Assembly: GCF_021653975.1 (NCBI RefSeq)
Contig: NZ_JAJKFK010000001.1
Span: forward strand, 836,863-900,862
Reading direction: 5' to 3'
Length of the DNA: 64,000 nucleotides
Source: Amycolatopsis sp. GM8
Lineage (GTDB): Bacteria > Actinomycetota > Actinomycetes > Mycobacteriales > Pseudonocardiaceae
Positions 54,609-63,350 of the stretch are shown here, in pieces. How positions within the stretch are numbered: the stretch's first letter is position 1; each line of letters begins with the position of its first letter. Both the position numbers and the translations under genes were made by a program. The notes beneath the pieces are model-generated. The model was not told the DNA's origin, made no database searches, and worked only from the letters and a program-made list of their open reading frames with translations.

Positions 54609-55340
54609 TCAGCCGGTGTAGGAGACGGTGAAGCCGTTACCCGAGGCGTTCGGGTTGGACGGCGTCGAGTAGTCGATACCGTTCTGTCGCAGGATGATCT
54701 TCTCCGAGCTCACCAGGCCCGGGTTCGCCTTGTTGACCTGGAGGTTGCTGAAGCCGAAGGTCGAGAAGTGCGCGACCGCCGCCTGCGAGCCGCCGACCGT
54801 CGGCGCCTCTTGGACGAACTCGGCGGACTGGCCCCGGCCGCTGTAGCTCTTCGTGGACGACCAGCTCTTGCCCGTCGTGTTGTCCTTGAGCGAAATGACC
54901 CATGAGGTACCGCTCGACTTCGCCACCGACGCGGTAATCGAATCGCCGGCCTTGACCGGGACACCGGTAATCGTCACGGAATACGCGGGCAGGATTTCCC
55001 ACCACGCGGAATATTCGGCGCGACCGTTGACATAATCGGATTCGGTACCGGTCTGGATGAGGTTCGAGTTGCCGTCGCCGTCGATGCCGACCCACGCCGA
55101 GGAGTAGGTCGCGGAGCTCGTCGCGGACACCGACGGCACCGTCCAGGTCGCGGCCGCGGACGTGTAGCCGGTGCCGGTTTCGGCGTAGCCGGACCAGTTC
55201 GTGGAGTAGGACGCGTTGTGTTGATGGGAGATGAGGTGGTCGGCCGCGTCGACGGTGCCGGCAGCGGGGACGGTCGCCGCACCGAGCGTGAGCGCGGCAC
55301 CGGAAACGAGAACAAGAAGCCGGCGAGGTGTCCGACTCAT
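54609..55340 (-). CDS. Secreted G1-family glutamic peptidase (eqolisin-like)
   Basis: Exported protein of 243 residues with a signal peptide (RRLLVLVSGAALTLGAATVP) and no membrane anchor. The mature part opens with NWSGYAETGTGYTSAAATWT, has WVGIDGDGNSNLIQTGTESD with the catalytic Gln, and ESAWWEILPAYS-like and SAEFVQEAPTVGGSQAAVAH segments with the catalytic Glu, as in fungal scytalidoglutamic peptidase and its bacterial relatives. Such enzymes work at acidic pH on extracellular protein. The ATG has AAAGGAG seven bases upstream. It is divergent from the class V aminotransferase gene, with 158 bp between. Confidence 0.9.
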   Translation of the reverse strand: MSRTPRRLLVLVSGAALTLGAATVPAAGTVDAADHLISHQHNASYSTNWSGYAETGTGYTSAAATWTVPSVSATSSATYSSAWVGIDGDGNSNLIQTGTESDYVNGRAEYSAWWEILPAYSVTITGVPVKAGDSITASVAKSSGTSWVISLKDNTTGKSWSSTKSYSGRGQSAEFVQEAPTVGGSQAAVAHFSTFGFSNLQVNKANPGLVSSEKIILRQNGIDYSTPSNPNASGNGFTVSYTG

Positions 55341-55498
55341 TTTATTTCTCCTTTACGGAATGGAGCGGGGAGTACTCCTGGAAAGAATTCCTAACGACCT
55401 GCCGGAGCCTTCGGCAAGAATTCGACCGCGAGACCCTACTTTGGTCGGGAACAAAAGGGACGAGGTATCCGCTAGCGGGCACGGTAGAGTCGGTGATC

Positions 55499-56689
55499 AT
55501 GCGGATCGAGGATGTGCGGCGGTACCGGGACGAGACGCCGGGCGCGGCCGGTGTGGCGCACTTCAACAACGCGGGCGCCGCGCTGCCGCCCGCGGTCGTG
55601 ACCGACACGGTGCTGGCGTACCTGCGGGAGGAGGCGCTGGCCGGTGGTTACGAGACGGCCGCCGCGGCCGCGGACCGGATCGACGCCGTGTATGGCTCCG
55701 TCGCGCGCTTGTTAGGCGCCGGCGCCGACGACATCGCGCTGACCGACAACGCGACGCGCTCCTGGCAGGCGGTGTTCTACGCGATGCGCTTCGAGGCGGG
55801 CGAGAAGATCCTGACCTGTCGGTCGGAGTACGCCAGCAACGCCATCGCCTACCTGCAGGTCGCGCGGCGCACGGGTGCGATCGTCGAGGTCGTGGACGAC
55901 GACGAATCCGGTCAGGTCGACGTCGCCGATCTCGCCCGCCGGATCGACGGCCGGGTGAAGCTGATCTCGGTGAACCACGTGCCGACACAGGGCGGGCTGG
56001 TCAACCCGGCGGAGGAGATCGGCGCGGTCGCCGAGGAGGCCGGGATCCCGTTCCTGCTCGACGCGTGCCAGTCGGCGGGGCAACTCGATCTCGACGTCCG
56101 GCGCCTGCGCTGCGACGCGCTGAGCGGCACGGGACGCAAGTACCTGCGCGGCCCGCGCGGCACGGGTTTTCTGTATGTGCACCCGCGGCTGCGTGAGCGG
56201 CTCGAGCCCGCGATGCTCGACCTGCACTCGGCGGTGTGGACGTCGCCGGACACGTACGAGGTGCTGCCGACGGCCAAGCGGTTCGAGGTGTGGGAACGCA
56301 ACTTCGGGCTCGTGCTCGGGCTGGGTGCGGCTGTCGAGTACGCGCTGGCGGTCGGACTGCCCGCGATCGAGGAGCGGGTGACGGCGCTGGCCGCCCGGCT
56401 GCGCTCGGAGCTGCGCGAGATCGACGGCGTGACAGTGCGCGACCAGGGCGTGAAGCACTGCGGGATCGTCACGTTCACCACGGAGCAGCTGCCCGCCGCG
56501 GAGATCAAGGCGCGACTGGCCGAGGCGAAGATCAACACGTCGGTGACCGGTCAGAGCTCGGCGCAGTACGACTTCACCGCCCGCGGCTTGCCGTCTTTGG
56601 TCCGCGCCTCGGTGCACTACTACAACACCGACGACGAGATCGACCACCTCACCGCCGAACTCGCGCGAGTCCTACATTCAGGACGCTGA
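55499..56689 (+). CDS. Class V aminotransferase (cysteine desulfurase-like)
   Basis: PLP enzyme of 396 residues of fold type I. VAHFNNAGAALPP and DNATRSWQAVFYAMRF open the fold, SVNHVPTQGGLVNPAEEIGA and FLLDACQSAGQLDLDVRRL provide the PLP-contacting Asp and Gln, and SGTGRKYLRGPRGTGFLYV carries the PLP lysine. The desulfurase Cys loop is not recognisable, so it may be an aminotransferase or lyase (for example EgtE-like C-S lyase) rather than an Fe-S cluster desulfurase. The ATG has TAGAGT eight bases upstream and no ribosome site; the frame is open to 55328. The stop codon lies within the first unit of a 21-bp repeat array. Confidence 0.88.
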   Translation: MRIEDVRRYRDETPGAAGVAHFNNAGAALPPAVVTDTVLAYLREEALAGGYETAAAAADRIDAVYGSVARLLGAGADDIALTDNATRSWQAVFYAMRFEAGEKILTCRSEYASNAIAYLQVARRTGAIVEVVDDDESGQVDVADLARRIDGRVKLISVNHVPTQGGLVNPAEEIGAVAEEAGIPFLLDACQSAGQLDLDVRRLRCDALSGTGRKYLRGPRGTGFLYVHPRLRERLEPAMLDLHSAVWTSPDTYEVLPTAKRFEVWERNFGLVLGLGAAVEYALAVGLPAIEERVTALAARLRSELREIDGVTVRDQGVKHCGIVTFTTEQLPAAEIKARLAEAKINTSVTGQSSAQYDFTARGLPSLVRASVHYYNTDDEIDHLTAELARVLHSGR

Positions 56690-56788
56690 GTCGGACGCCC
56701 AAGACGCCGAGTTCGACAGTGGCGCCACACCGTTTGTCGGACTCGCTGTCTTGAGTGTCGGACTCGGCGTCGCGAGTGTCGGACTCGC
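56686..56788. repeat. Inverted array of 21-bp units (copy 2)
   Basis: Cores GAGTCGGAC (56688) and GAGTTCGAC (56709) are 21 bp apart. They face inverted cores GTCGGACTC at 56736, 56757 and 56778, also exactly 21 bp apart. The layout matches the array after pepA. It lies between convergent genes, starts at the aminotransferase stop and ends four bases before the GH3 stop, so it probably acts as a terminator as well. Confidence 0.8.
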
Positions 56789-56791
56789 GGG

Positions 56792-59077
56792 TCAGGCCAC
56801 GGTGGCTGGGGTGGTGAGGACTCGGGTGGGGCCGACTTCGCGGACCGAGCCCACGATGTCGAAGGAACCGGAGCAGGGGAGGTCGGCGGACGAAGGGCCG
56901 ACGTGGACGTCGAAGCGGCCCGGTTCGACGATGCGGCGCAGGTCGAGGCCGGTGAAGCTGGTGCGGTCCGCGTGCAGGCCGAACGTGACCCGCCTGCTCT
57001 CCCCCGGCGCCAGCGCGACCCGGGTGAACCCGGCGAGCGCCAGCACCGGCCGCGTCACCTGAGCCTGCACGTCGTGCAGGTACAGCTGCACCGTCTCCTC
57101 ACCGGCCCGCTCGCCCGCGTTCCGCACCGTGACCGACACGGACACCGTGCCGTCCGTGGGAATCTCCTTGGCGCTCAAGGAAAAGTCCGAGTACTCGTAC
57201 GTCGTGTACGAGAGGCCGTGGCCGAACGGGAACAGCGGCGTCGGGTCGAGGTTGCTGATGCCCGCGCTGTTCCCGCCGAGCGGCGGGTGCAGATACGTCC
57301 CCGGCGACCCGCCCGGGACCCGCGGCACCTGCACCGGCAGCCGGCCCGACGGCGTGACCCGGCCGGACAGGATGCCCGCCAGCGCCGGACCACCCTCTTC
57401 ACCGGGCATGAACGCCTGGATCATGGCGGCGGCACCCGCATGCCGGCCAAGCGCGTACGGCCGGCCCGAGACGACCACCACGATCACCGGCGTCGAGGTC
57501 GCCAGCAGGGCCGCCACCAACTCGTCCTGCACGCCGGGCAGGCTGAGATCCTCCGCGTCGCAGCCCTCGCCCGAGGTGCCTTCGCCGAACAGGCCCGCCC
57601 GGTCGCCGACAACCACGATGCAGACGTCGGCTTCTTCCGCCGCCGCAACGGCTTCCGCGAATCCTGAACGGTCCTCGTCCCGAATCGGGCAGCCGGCCCG
57701 CAGCGAGATCGAAGCATCCGGCAGCTCGGCCCGCAAAGCGTCCACAAGGGACGTTGCTTCGACGCCGATGCCCAGTTCCGGGAACCGCGGCAGGACGTGG
57801 TTCGGGTACGAGTAGCAGCCCATGAACGTCAGCGGGTCAGCCGCGCACGGTCCGACGACGGCGATCTTCCCGGCCGCCAGCGGAAGCACACCGTCGTTCG
57901 CCAGCAGCACCACCGACTTCTCGGCGATCTCACGGGCGATCGCGCGGTTGCGCGGCGAGTCGAGGTCGATCGCCTCCGCCTTCGGCGCCCAATCGGGATC
58001 GAGCAGCCCCAGCTCCGCCTTCTGCCGCAGGAGCCGGTGCACCGCCCTGTCCACCAGGTCCTCGGGCACCTCGCCGGACCGCACCAGCTCGATGAGTTCC
58101 TTGCCGTAGCAGAGGGTGTCGGGCAGTTCGACGTCCACACCGGCGGCCAGCGCGAGCGCGCCCGCACCACCGACGGAGTCGGCGACCCGGTGCATGCTCT
58201 TGAGGAACGCGATTCCCCAGTAATCGGAGACCACGACGCCCTCGAAACCCCATTCGTCGCGCAGGATTCCGGTCAGCAGCGGGATGTTCGCCCCGGCCGG
58301 GACACCGTCGAGGTCGACGTAGGCGTGCATCACCGAGCGGGCACCACCGTCGCGAATGGACATTTCGAACGGCAGCAGCATCACGTCACGGAACTCGCGC
58401 GGGCCGATGGACACCGGGGCGTGGTTGCGCGCGGCACGGGACGCCGAATACCCGGCGAAGTGTTTCAGCGTCGCCACGATCCCGGTTTTCTCCAGGCCGC
58501 GGACGTACGCCGAACCGAGCATGCCGACGAGATACGGGTCCTCGCCGAGAGTTTCCTCGACGCGGCCCCACCGGTAGTCGCGCACGACATCGAGCACCGG
58601 CGAAAGCCCTTGGTGCACACCGACCGCGCGCATGTCCGCCGCTATCGCCGCCGACATCCGTTCCACCAGCCCAGGATCGAACGTCGCGGCCCACGCGAGC
58701 GCGGCCGGGTAGACGGTGGCGCCGAACGTGGTGAACCCGGTCAGGCATTCCTCGTGCACGATCGCCGGTACGCCGAGGCGTGTCTCGTCGACGATCTCCT
58801 GCTGCAGCGCGACAACACGGGCGGCACCGTCCGCCGCCGACACCGGCGCGGTGCCGAAAACCCTTGTCAGATGGCCGATCCCGTCCGCGCGGACCTGGTC
58901 GAACGGGACCCCGCCGCGGGCGAACACGTCCTGCATCGGCGCCACGTTGCCGTTGAGCTGTTCGTTCCCCGGCCAGGCACTGCCGAGCTGCGCCACCTTC
59001 TCTTCGAGCGTCATCTCGGCTCGCAGCGCCTCGGCGCGCTCATCGGGCGAAAGCGACCTGTCGTGCCAGCGCGTCAT
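56792..59077 (-). CDS. GH3 family glycosidase, probable beta-xylosidase
   Basis: Glycoside hydrolase of 761 residues without a signal peptide, so intracellular. It has an N-terminal GH3 barrel with RWGRVEETLGEDPYLVGML, IVATLKHFAGYSASRAARNH (substrate Lys-His pair) and the nucleophile Asp in GFEGVVVSDYWGI. A C-terminal alpha/beta sandwich includes GLFGEGTSGEGCDAEDLSLP, then PLFPFGHGLSYTTYEYSDF and a fibronectin-III-like end. The ATG overlaps the lacI stop (ATGA). Its place opposite a sugar ABC transporter and xylA points to xylo-oligosaccharide cleavage, like BxlA of Streptomyces. Beta-glucosidase activity is the main alternative. Confidence 0.9.
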   Translation of the reverse strand: MTRWHDRSLSPDERAEALRAEMTLEEKVAQLGSAWPGNEQLNGNVAPMQDVFARGGVPFDQVRADGIGHLTRVFGTAPVSAADGAARVVALQQEIVDETRLGVPAIVHEECLTGFTTFGATVYPAALAWAATFDPGLVERMSAAIAADMRAVGVHQGLSPVLDVVRDYRWGRVEETLGEDPYLVGMLGSAYVRGLEKTGIVATLKHFAGYSASRAARNHAPVSIGPREFRDVMLLPFEMSIRDGGARSVMHAYVDLDGVPAGANIPLLTGILRDEWGFEGVVVSDYWGIAFLKSMHRVADSVGGAGALALAAGVDVELPDTLCYGKELIELVRSGEVPEDLVDRAVHRLLRQKAELGLLDPDWAPKAEAIDLDSPRNRAIAREIAEKSVVLLANDGVLPLAAGKIAVVGPCAADPLTFMGCYSYPNHVLPRFPELGIGVEATSLVDALRAELPDASISLRAGCPIRDEDRSGFAEAVAAAEEADVCIVVVGDRAGLFGEGTSGEGCDAEDLSLPGVQDELVAALLATSTPVIVVVVSGRPYALGRHAGAAAMIQAFMPGEEGGPALAGILSGRVTPSGRLPVQVPRVPGGSPGTYLHPPLGGNSAGISNLDPTPLFPFGHGLSYTTYEYSDFSLSAKEIPTDGTVSVSVTVRNAGERAGEETVQLYLHDVQAQVTRPVLALAGFTRVALAPGESRRVTFGLHADRTSFTGLDLRRIVEPGRFDVHVGPSSADLPCSGSFDIVGSVREVGPTRVLTTPATVA

Positions 59078-60123
59078 CGTGCTCCTTGCTCGGAGATCGG
59101 GGCTGTCGAGTCGCGGACGACGAGGTTCGTCGCGAGTTCGACGTGATGGGAGTCCAGGGTTTCGCCGCCTGCCAAGCGAAGCAGTGTGCGCAGCGCGACG
59201 CGGCCCATGTCCTGCAACGGCTGGCGGACCGTGGTCAGCGCCGGAGTTGACCATTCGGCCAGCACGGTGTCGTCGAAGCCGACCAGGCTCAGGTCGTCCG
59301 GCACGCGCAGGCCACGGCGGCGGGCCGCTTCCAGCACACCGAGCGCGGCGGCGTCGTTGCCGGCGAAGATCGCGGTCGGCGGTTCGTCCAGCGCCAGCAG
59401 CCGGGTGCCCATGTCGAGGCCGTCGCTGTACTCGAAACCGCCGTGCAGCACCAGATCCGGGTCGGCCGCGCAGCCCGCGTTCTCCAGTGCCGCGCGGTAA
59501 CCGTGCAGCCGGGCCTGGCTGCACGACGCCTGCGCCGGCCCACCCGCGTACGCGATCCGCCGGTGCCCCAGGCTCAGCAGGTGCCCGGTGGCGGCGAGCC
59601 CACCTGACCAGTTCGTCGCGCCGACGCTGGTCACCTCGACGCGCGGCAGGTTGAGCGGATCGATCACCACGAGCGACAGCCCGGCGCGGGCGAAACCCTC
59701 CACCTGGGCCAAACTCAGCTCGGAGGTGACCACGATGAGCCCCTCGCGACCGCTGCTCTTGAGCCGTTGCGCCCAGCTGTCCTCCGGGGTCAACGGTCCA
59801 CTTTGGACGGGCACCGGCAGCCGGCCGATCACGACGTCCACGCCGGCCTCGGCACCGGCATCCGTGACACCACGCAGGATTTCGAGCGAGTAGGTGCTGT
59901 GCAGGTCGTCGAACACGAGGTCCACGACGCGCGCGGGCGGGACGGTGCGACGGCCCGTCTGCGGCACGTACCCGAACTCGCGGAGCACCCCTTCGACGCG
60001 GGCCCGGGTCGCGTCGGACACGTCGCCCCGGCCGTTGAGCACCTTCGAGGCCGTCGGCAGCGAAACCCCGGCGGCGTCGGCCACCATCGCGAGCGTCGCT
60101 CGCTTGCCCGAACCAGCCGGCAC
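59074..60123 (-). CDS. LacI-family transcriptional regulator
   Basis: Repressor of 349 residues with an N-terminal LacI helix-turn-helix and hinge (KRATLAMVADAAGVSLPTAS, then KVLNGRGDVSDATRARVEGV), and a periplasmic-binding-protein-like sugar domain (VVDLVFDDLHSTYSLEILRG, PTAIFAGNDAAALGVLEAAR, LSLVGFDDTVLAEWSTPALT). The GTG start has GGGAGG five bases upstream; the frame is open to 60330. Translation is coupled to the GH3 gene. An 18-bp inverted repeat at 60238 upstream of the divergent transporter is its likely operator, with a xylose-type sugar as inducer, as for BxlR-type regulators. Confidence 0.93.
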   Translation of the reverse strand: MPAGSGKRATLAMVADAAGVSLPTASKVLNGRGDVSDATRARVEGVLREFGYVPQTGRRTVPPARVVDLVFDDLHSTYSLEILRGVTDAGAEAGVDVVIGRLPVPVQSGPLTPEDSWAQRLKSSGREGLIVVTSELSLAQVEGFARAGLSLVVIDPLNLPRVEVTSVGATNWSGGLAATGHLLSLGHRRIAYAGGPAQASCSQARLHGYRAALENAGCAADPDLVLHGGFEYSDGLDMGTRLLALDEPPTAIFAGNDAAALGVLEAARRRGLRVPDDLSLVGFDDTVLAEWSTPALTTVRQPLQDMGRVALRTLLRLAGGETLDSHHVELATNLVVRDSTAPISEQGAR

Positions 60124-60237
60124 GCCAACCTCCCGTATCGGAAAAATTTCGGCCACTCTAACCCCGGCTATTCCCGTTGCACCAGTCCCTTGACGAGGCA
60201 CAACGACCGGTTTAAGTTCCGTGCCACACCATAGTGT

Positions 60238-60255
60238 TTCCGAAACTTTTCGGAA
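60238..60255. promoter_or_regulatory. Predicted LacI-type operator
   Basis: TTCCGAAA-CT-TTTCGGAA is a perfect inverted repeat with a two-base centre, 23 bp before the start of the substrate-binding protein gene. A half-site TTTCGG also lies near 60147, close to the lacI start. Size and symmetry are typical of LacI-family operators. Confidence 0.75.
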
Positions 60256-60278
60256 CCTTCGATGGGGAAGGCACGACG

Positions 60279-61574
60279 ATGACACTGGGCAAGCGCCGGG
60301 TGGCGCTGATCGCGGCGGGCTTCGCCGCACTCCTGACCTTCACGGCGGCCTGCGGCAGCAGCGGTCCGTCGGGCGCGAGCGGCAGCACCCCGTCGGCCTG
60401 GGCGCTGACCGGCGGCGACGAGCAGACCTTCCGCACCTCCTTCACCGACGCCAAGATCGACGGCCAGTTCTTCGGCAACGACGCCTACAAACAGAAGATC
60501 CGGTCCGCCGTCGGCGCGGGCCAGGCACCGACGCTGCTGTTCAGCTGGGGCAACGGCGGCCTGCTCAGGTCCTGGGTGGACGCGGGCAAGGTCATGGACC
60601 TGACCCCCGAGGTGCAGAAGGACCCGACACTCGCGAGCCGGTACCTGCCCTCCGTCGCGCAGACCGGGGTGATCGACGGCAAGACCTACGCCGTGCCCAA
60701 CAACGGCATGCAGCCGGTCGTGCTGTTCTACAACAAGGAGCTGTTCACCCGGATCGGCGCGCAGCCGCCGAAGACCTGGGACGACCTGATGGCGCTGGTG
60801 CCGAGGTTCAACCAGGCGAACATCGCCCCGTTCTCGATCGGCGGGCAGAGCAAGTGGCCGCAGCTGATGTGGGAGGAGTACCTCGTCGACCGGATCGGCG
60901 GGCCCGACGTGTTCAACGCGATCGCGGCGAACAAGCCGGACGCGTGGTCGGATCCCGCGGTGATCCAGGCCAACACGATGATCCAGCAACTGGTCGACGC
61001 CGGTGGGTTCATCAAGGGCTTCAACTCGATCGCCACCGACTCCAACGCCGACACCGCGTTGCTGTTCACCGGCAAGGCCGCGATGTACCTGATGGGCTCG
61101 TGGGCGTTCCCGACGATCAAGCAGGCGGACCCGGACTTCATCTCCGGCGACAAGCTCGGCTACGTCACCTTCCCCACGGTCACCGGCGGCAAGGGCGCGC
61201 CCGACGACATCGTCGGCAACCCCGCGAACTACTGGTCGGTCTCGGCCGGCGCCAGTGACCAGCAGAAGCAGGCGGCGGTCGACTACCTGCGCACCGGCGT
61301 GATGAACGACTCCTATGTGGACAGTCTGCTCGCCAACGGTTCGGTGCCGCCGGTGAACGGGATCGAGGCGAAGCTCGCCAAGACGCAGGACCCGCAGTAT
61401 CTGTCCTATGTGTACGGTCTGGCGAGCAAGGCGCCGAACTTCCAGCTCTCCTGGGACCAGGCGCTCTCACCGGGACAGGCCGACGCGCTGCTGAACAACC
61501 TCGACCAGCTCTTCCTCAAGGAGATCACGCCCCAGCAGTTCTCGGCCAACATGAACGCCACGATCGGCCAGTGA
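60279..61574 (+). CDS. Sugar ABC transporter substrate-binding lipoprotein
   Basis: Extracellular binding protein of 431 residues (family 1, SBP_bac_1). It has a lipoprotein signal with Cys in FTAACGSSG (about residue 25), then the typical segments FFGNDAYKQKIRSAVGAGQA, PTLLFSWGNGGLLRSWVDAG, YAVPNNGMQPVVLFYNKELF and AAMYLMGSWAFPTIKQADPD. The first strand region (FRTSFTDAKIDGQFFGND) seems about ten residues shorter than relatives. The ATG has GGGGAAG upstream. Xylobiose, xylose or another oligosaccharide is the likely ligand from context. It is the first gene of the operon, behind the predicted operator. Confidence 0.92.
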   Translation: MTLGKRRVALIAAGFAALLTFTAACGSSGPSGASGSTPSAWALTGGDEQTFRTSFTDAKIDGQFFGNDAYKQKIRSAVGAGQAPTLLFSWGNGGLLRSWVDAGKVMDLTPEVQKDPTLASRYLPSVAQTGVIDGKTYAVPNNGMQPVVLFYNKELFTRIGAQPPKTWDDLMALVPRFNQANIAPFSIGGQSKWPQLMWEEYLVDRIGGPDVFNAIAANKPDAWSDPAVIQANTMIQQLVDAGGFIKGFNSIATDSNADTALLFTGKAAMYLMGSWAFPTIKQADPDFISGDKLGYVTFPTVTGGKGAPDDIVGNPANYWSVSAGASDQQKQAAVDYLRTGVMNDSYVDSLLANGSVPPVNGIEAKLAKTQDPQYLSYVYGLASKAPNFQLSWDQALSPGQADALLNNLDQLFLKEITPQQFSANMNATIGQ

Positions 61575-62515
61575 TGGACGCTCCCACGATCGCCTCCGAA
61601 CCGGTCGAACTCGGGTCGAAGGCCGTCGGCAGGCCCGGTGCGGGACACCCCCGCACCGGGCCCAGCCCACTGATGGCCGTGCCCGCGCTGGTCTTCTTCG
61701 GTGTTTTCGCCCTGCTGCCACTGGGCGGGGTGGTCGTGCTGAGCCTGATGCGCTGGGACGGGATCGGCGACCCGTCGTGGACCGGTTTCGGCAACTGGGT
61801 CACCACCCTGTCCGACCCGGCGACCTACCACGCGATCTGGCTGAGCCTGCAGGTGATGGTGGTCAGCTGGCTCTTCCAGACCCCGGTCTCGCTGCTGCTC
61901 GGCGTGCTCCTCGCCGGGCGCGGCAGGTACCGGGCCGTGCTGGGCGTGCTGTACTTCCTGCCGCTGCTGCTGTCCGCGGCGGCGATCGCGATCGCGTTCA
62001 AAGCCTTGCTGGACCCCAACTTCGGGATGAGCCGGGCGTTCGGCGTCGCCGCGCTTTCGCAGGACTGGCTCGGCGACCCGACACTCGCACTGTATGTGGT
62101 GATCTTCGTGATCGGCTGGCAGTTCATCCCGTTCCACACGCTGCTCTACCAGGCCGGTGTGCGGCAGATCCCGCGGCAGCTGTACGAGGCCGCGGAGATC
62201 GACGGCGCGGGCCGGGTGCGGCAGTTCCTGTCGATCACGTTGCCGCAGTTGCGGTACACGATCATCACCTCGTCGACGCTGATGCTGGTCGGCTCGCTGA
62301 CCTACTTCGACCTCGTGTTCGTGCTCACCGGCGGCGGGCCGGGCGACGCGACCCGGTTCCTGCCGCTGGACATGTACCTCAACGGGTTCTCCAACAACGA
62401 CATGGGCCGCGCGAGCACGCTCGCCGTGCTGCTCGTCGTCGCCGGCCTCGCGCTCTCGCTCGGGCTCGCCCGGCTCGCCGGATTCCAGCGTGGCAGCCAG
62501 CTGGAGGGAGCCTGA
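61574..62515 (+). CDS. Sugar ABC transporter permease (MalF type)
   Basis: Inner-membrane permease of 313 residues with six main helices and the EAA loop YEAAEIDGAGRVRQFLSITL, which contacts the ATPase. The N-terminal ~35 residues are hydrophilic. The ATG overlaps the preceding stop by one base (TGATG) and its stop overlaps the next ATG in the same way, so the three transporter genes are translationally coupled. No ATPase is encoded here; such systems commonly share the MsiK ATPase encoded elsewhere. Confidence 0.93.
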   Translation: MDAPTIASEPVELGSKAVGRPGAGHPRTGPSPLMAVPALVFFGVFALLPLGGVVVLSLMRWDGIGDPSWTGFGNWVTTLSDPATYHAIWLSLQVMVVSWLFQTPVSLLLGVLLAGRGRYRAVLGVLYFLPLLLSAAAIAIAFKALLDPNFGMSRAFGVAALSQDWLGDPTLALYVVIFVIGWQFIPFHTLLYQAGVRQIPRQLYEAAEIDGAGRVRQFLSITLPQLRYTIITSSTLMLVGSLTYFDLVFVLTGGGPGDATRFLPLDMYLNGFSNNDMGRASTLAVLLVVAGLALSLGLARLAGFQRGSQLEGA

Positions 62516-63333
62516 TGCGCGCCCGCCCCAACGTGCCCGCCGGGATCGCCGGGTTCGTCTGGCTCGTCATCGTGCTGGTGCCGGTGTACTACATCGTCGT
62601 GACGAGCCTGCGCGACCAGCGCGGGTTCTACGACGCGAACCCCCTCGCCATTCCAGCGAACCCGACGCTCTCCAACTACGATCTGGTGCTGCGCAACGAC
62701 TTCCTGCGTTACTTCCTCAACAGCGCGGTGGTCACGCTCGGCACCGTCGCGATCACCGTCGCGGTCTCGCTGACCGCCGCCTACTACGTCGTGCGCGGGC
62801 GCACCCGGTTCTCCGGGGTGACCTACAACGCATTCCTGCTAGGCCTGGCGATCCCGTTGCAGGCGACGATCATCCCGATCTACTACCTGATCACCCGGGC
62901 ACACCTCTACGACACGCTGCTCGCGGTCATCCTGCCGTCGGTCGCGTTCGCGATCCCGCTGTCCGTGGTCATCCTGGCCAACTTCCTGCGCGACGTGCCG
63001 AACGAGCTGTTCGAGTCGATGCGGGTGGACGGCGCCGGGCACTGGCGGATGCTCGTGAGCCTGGTGCTGCCGCTGGTCAAGCCCGCGGTGGTGACGGTGG
63101 CGGTCTACGACGGGCTGAACGTGTGGAACGGCTTCCTCTTCCCGCTGATCCTGACGCAGAGCTCTGACCAGCGGGTCCTGCCCATGGCATTGTGGGCATT
63201 CCAGGGTCAGTTCCGGGTCAACATCCCGGCGGTGCTCGCCGCCGTGCTGCTGTCCACGCTCCCGGTGCTGGCGCTGTACATCCTCGGCCGGCGGCAGCTC
63301 GTCACCGGGCTGACGGCCGGGTTCGGCAAGTGA
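62515..63333 (+). CDS. Sugar ABC transporter permease (MalG type)
   Basis: Permease of 272 residues, partner of the preceding one. It has six helices, beginning [20 protein letters not shown], with the EAA loop [20 protein letters not shown] and the C-terminal segment [20 protein letters not shown] followed by [12 protein letters not shown], a common end in this family. The ATG overlaps the upstream stop and has GGAGGGAG as ribosome site. With the SBP and MalF-type subunits it forms the uptake channel. Confidence 0.93.
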   Translation: MRARPNVPAGIAGFVWLVIVLVPVYYIVVTSLRDQRGFYDANPLAIPANPTLSNYDLVLRNDFLRYFLNSAVVTLGTVAITVAVSLTAAYYVVRGRTRFSGVTYNAFLLGLAIPLQATIIPIYYLITRAHLYDTLLAVILPSVAFAIPLSVVILANFLRDVPNELFESMRVDGAGHWRMLVSLVLPLVKPAVVTVAVYDGLNVWNGFLFPLILTQSSDQRVLPMALWAFQGQFRVNIPAVLAAVLLSTLPVLALYILGRRQLVTGLTAGFGK

Positions 63334-63350
63334 GTTTCGAAGGAGTTGCA

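Noticed and set aside
60132..60150. Second LacI operator at the lacI start
   Set aside because: Only one half (TTTCGG) matches; the other half does not form the inverted repeat.
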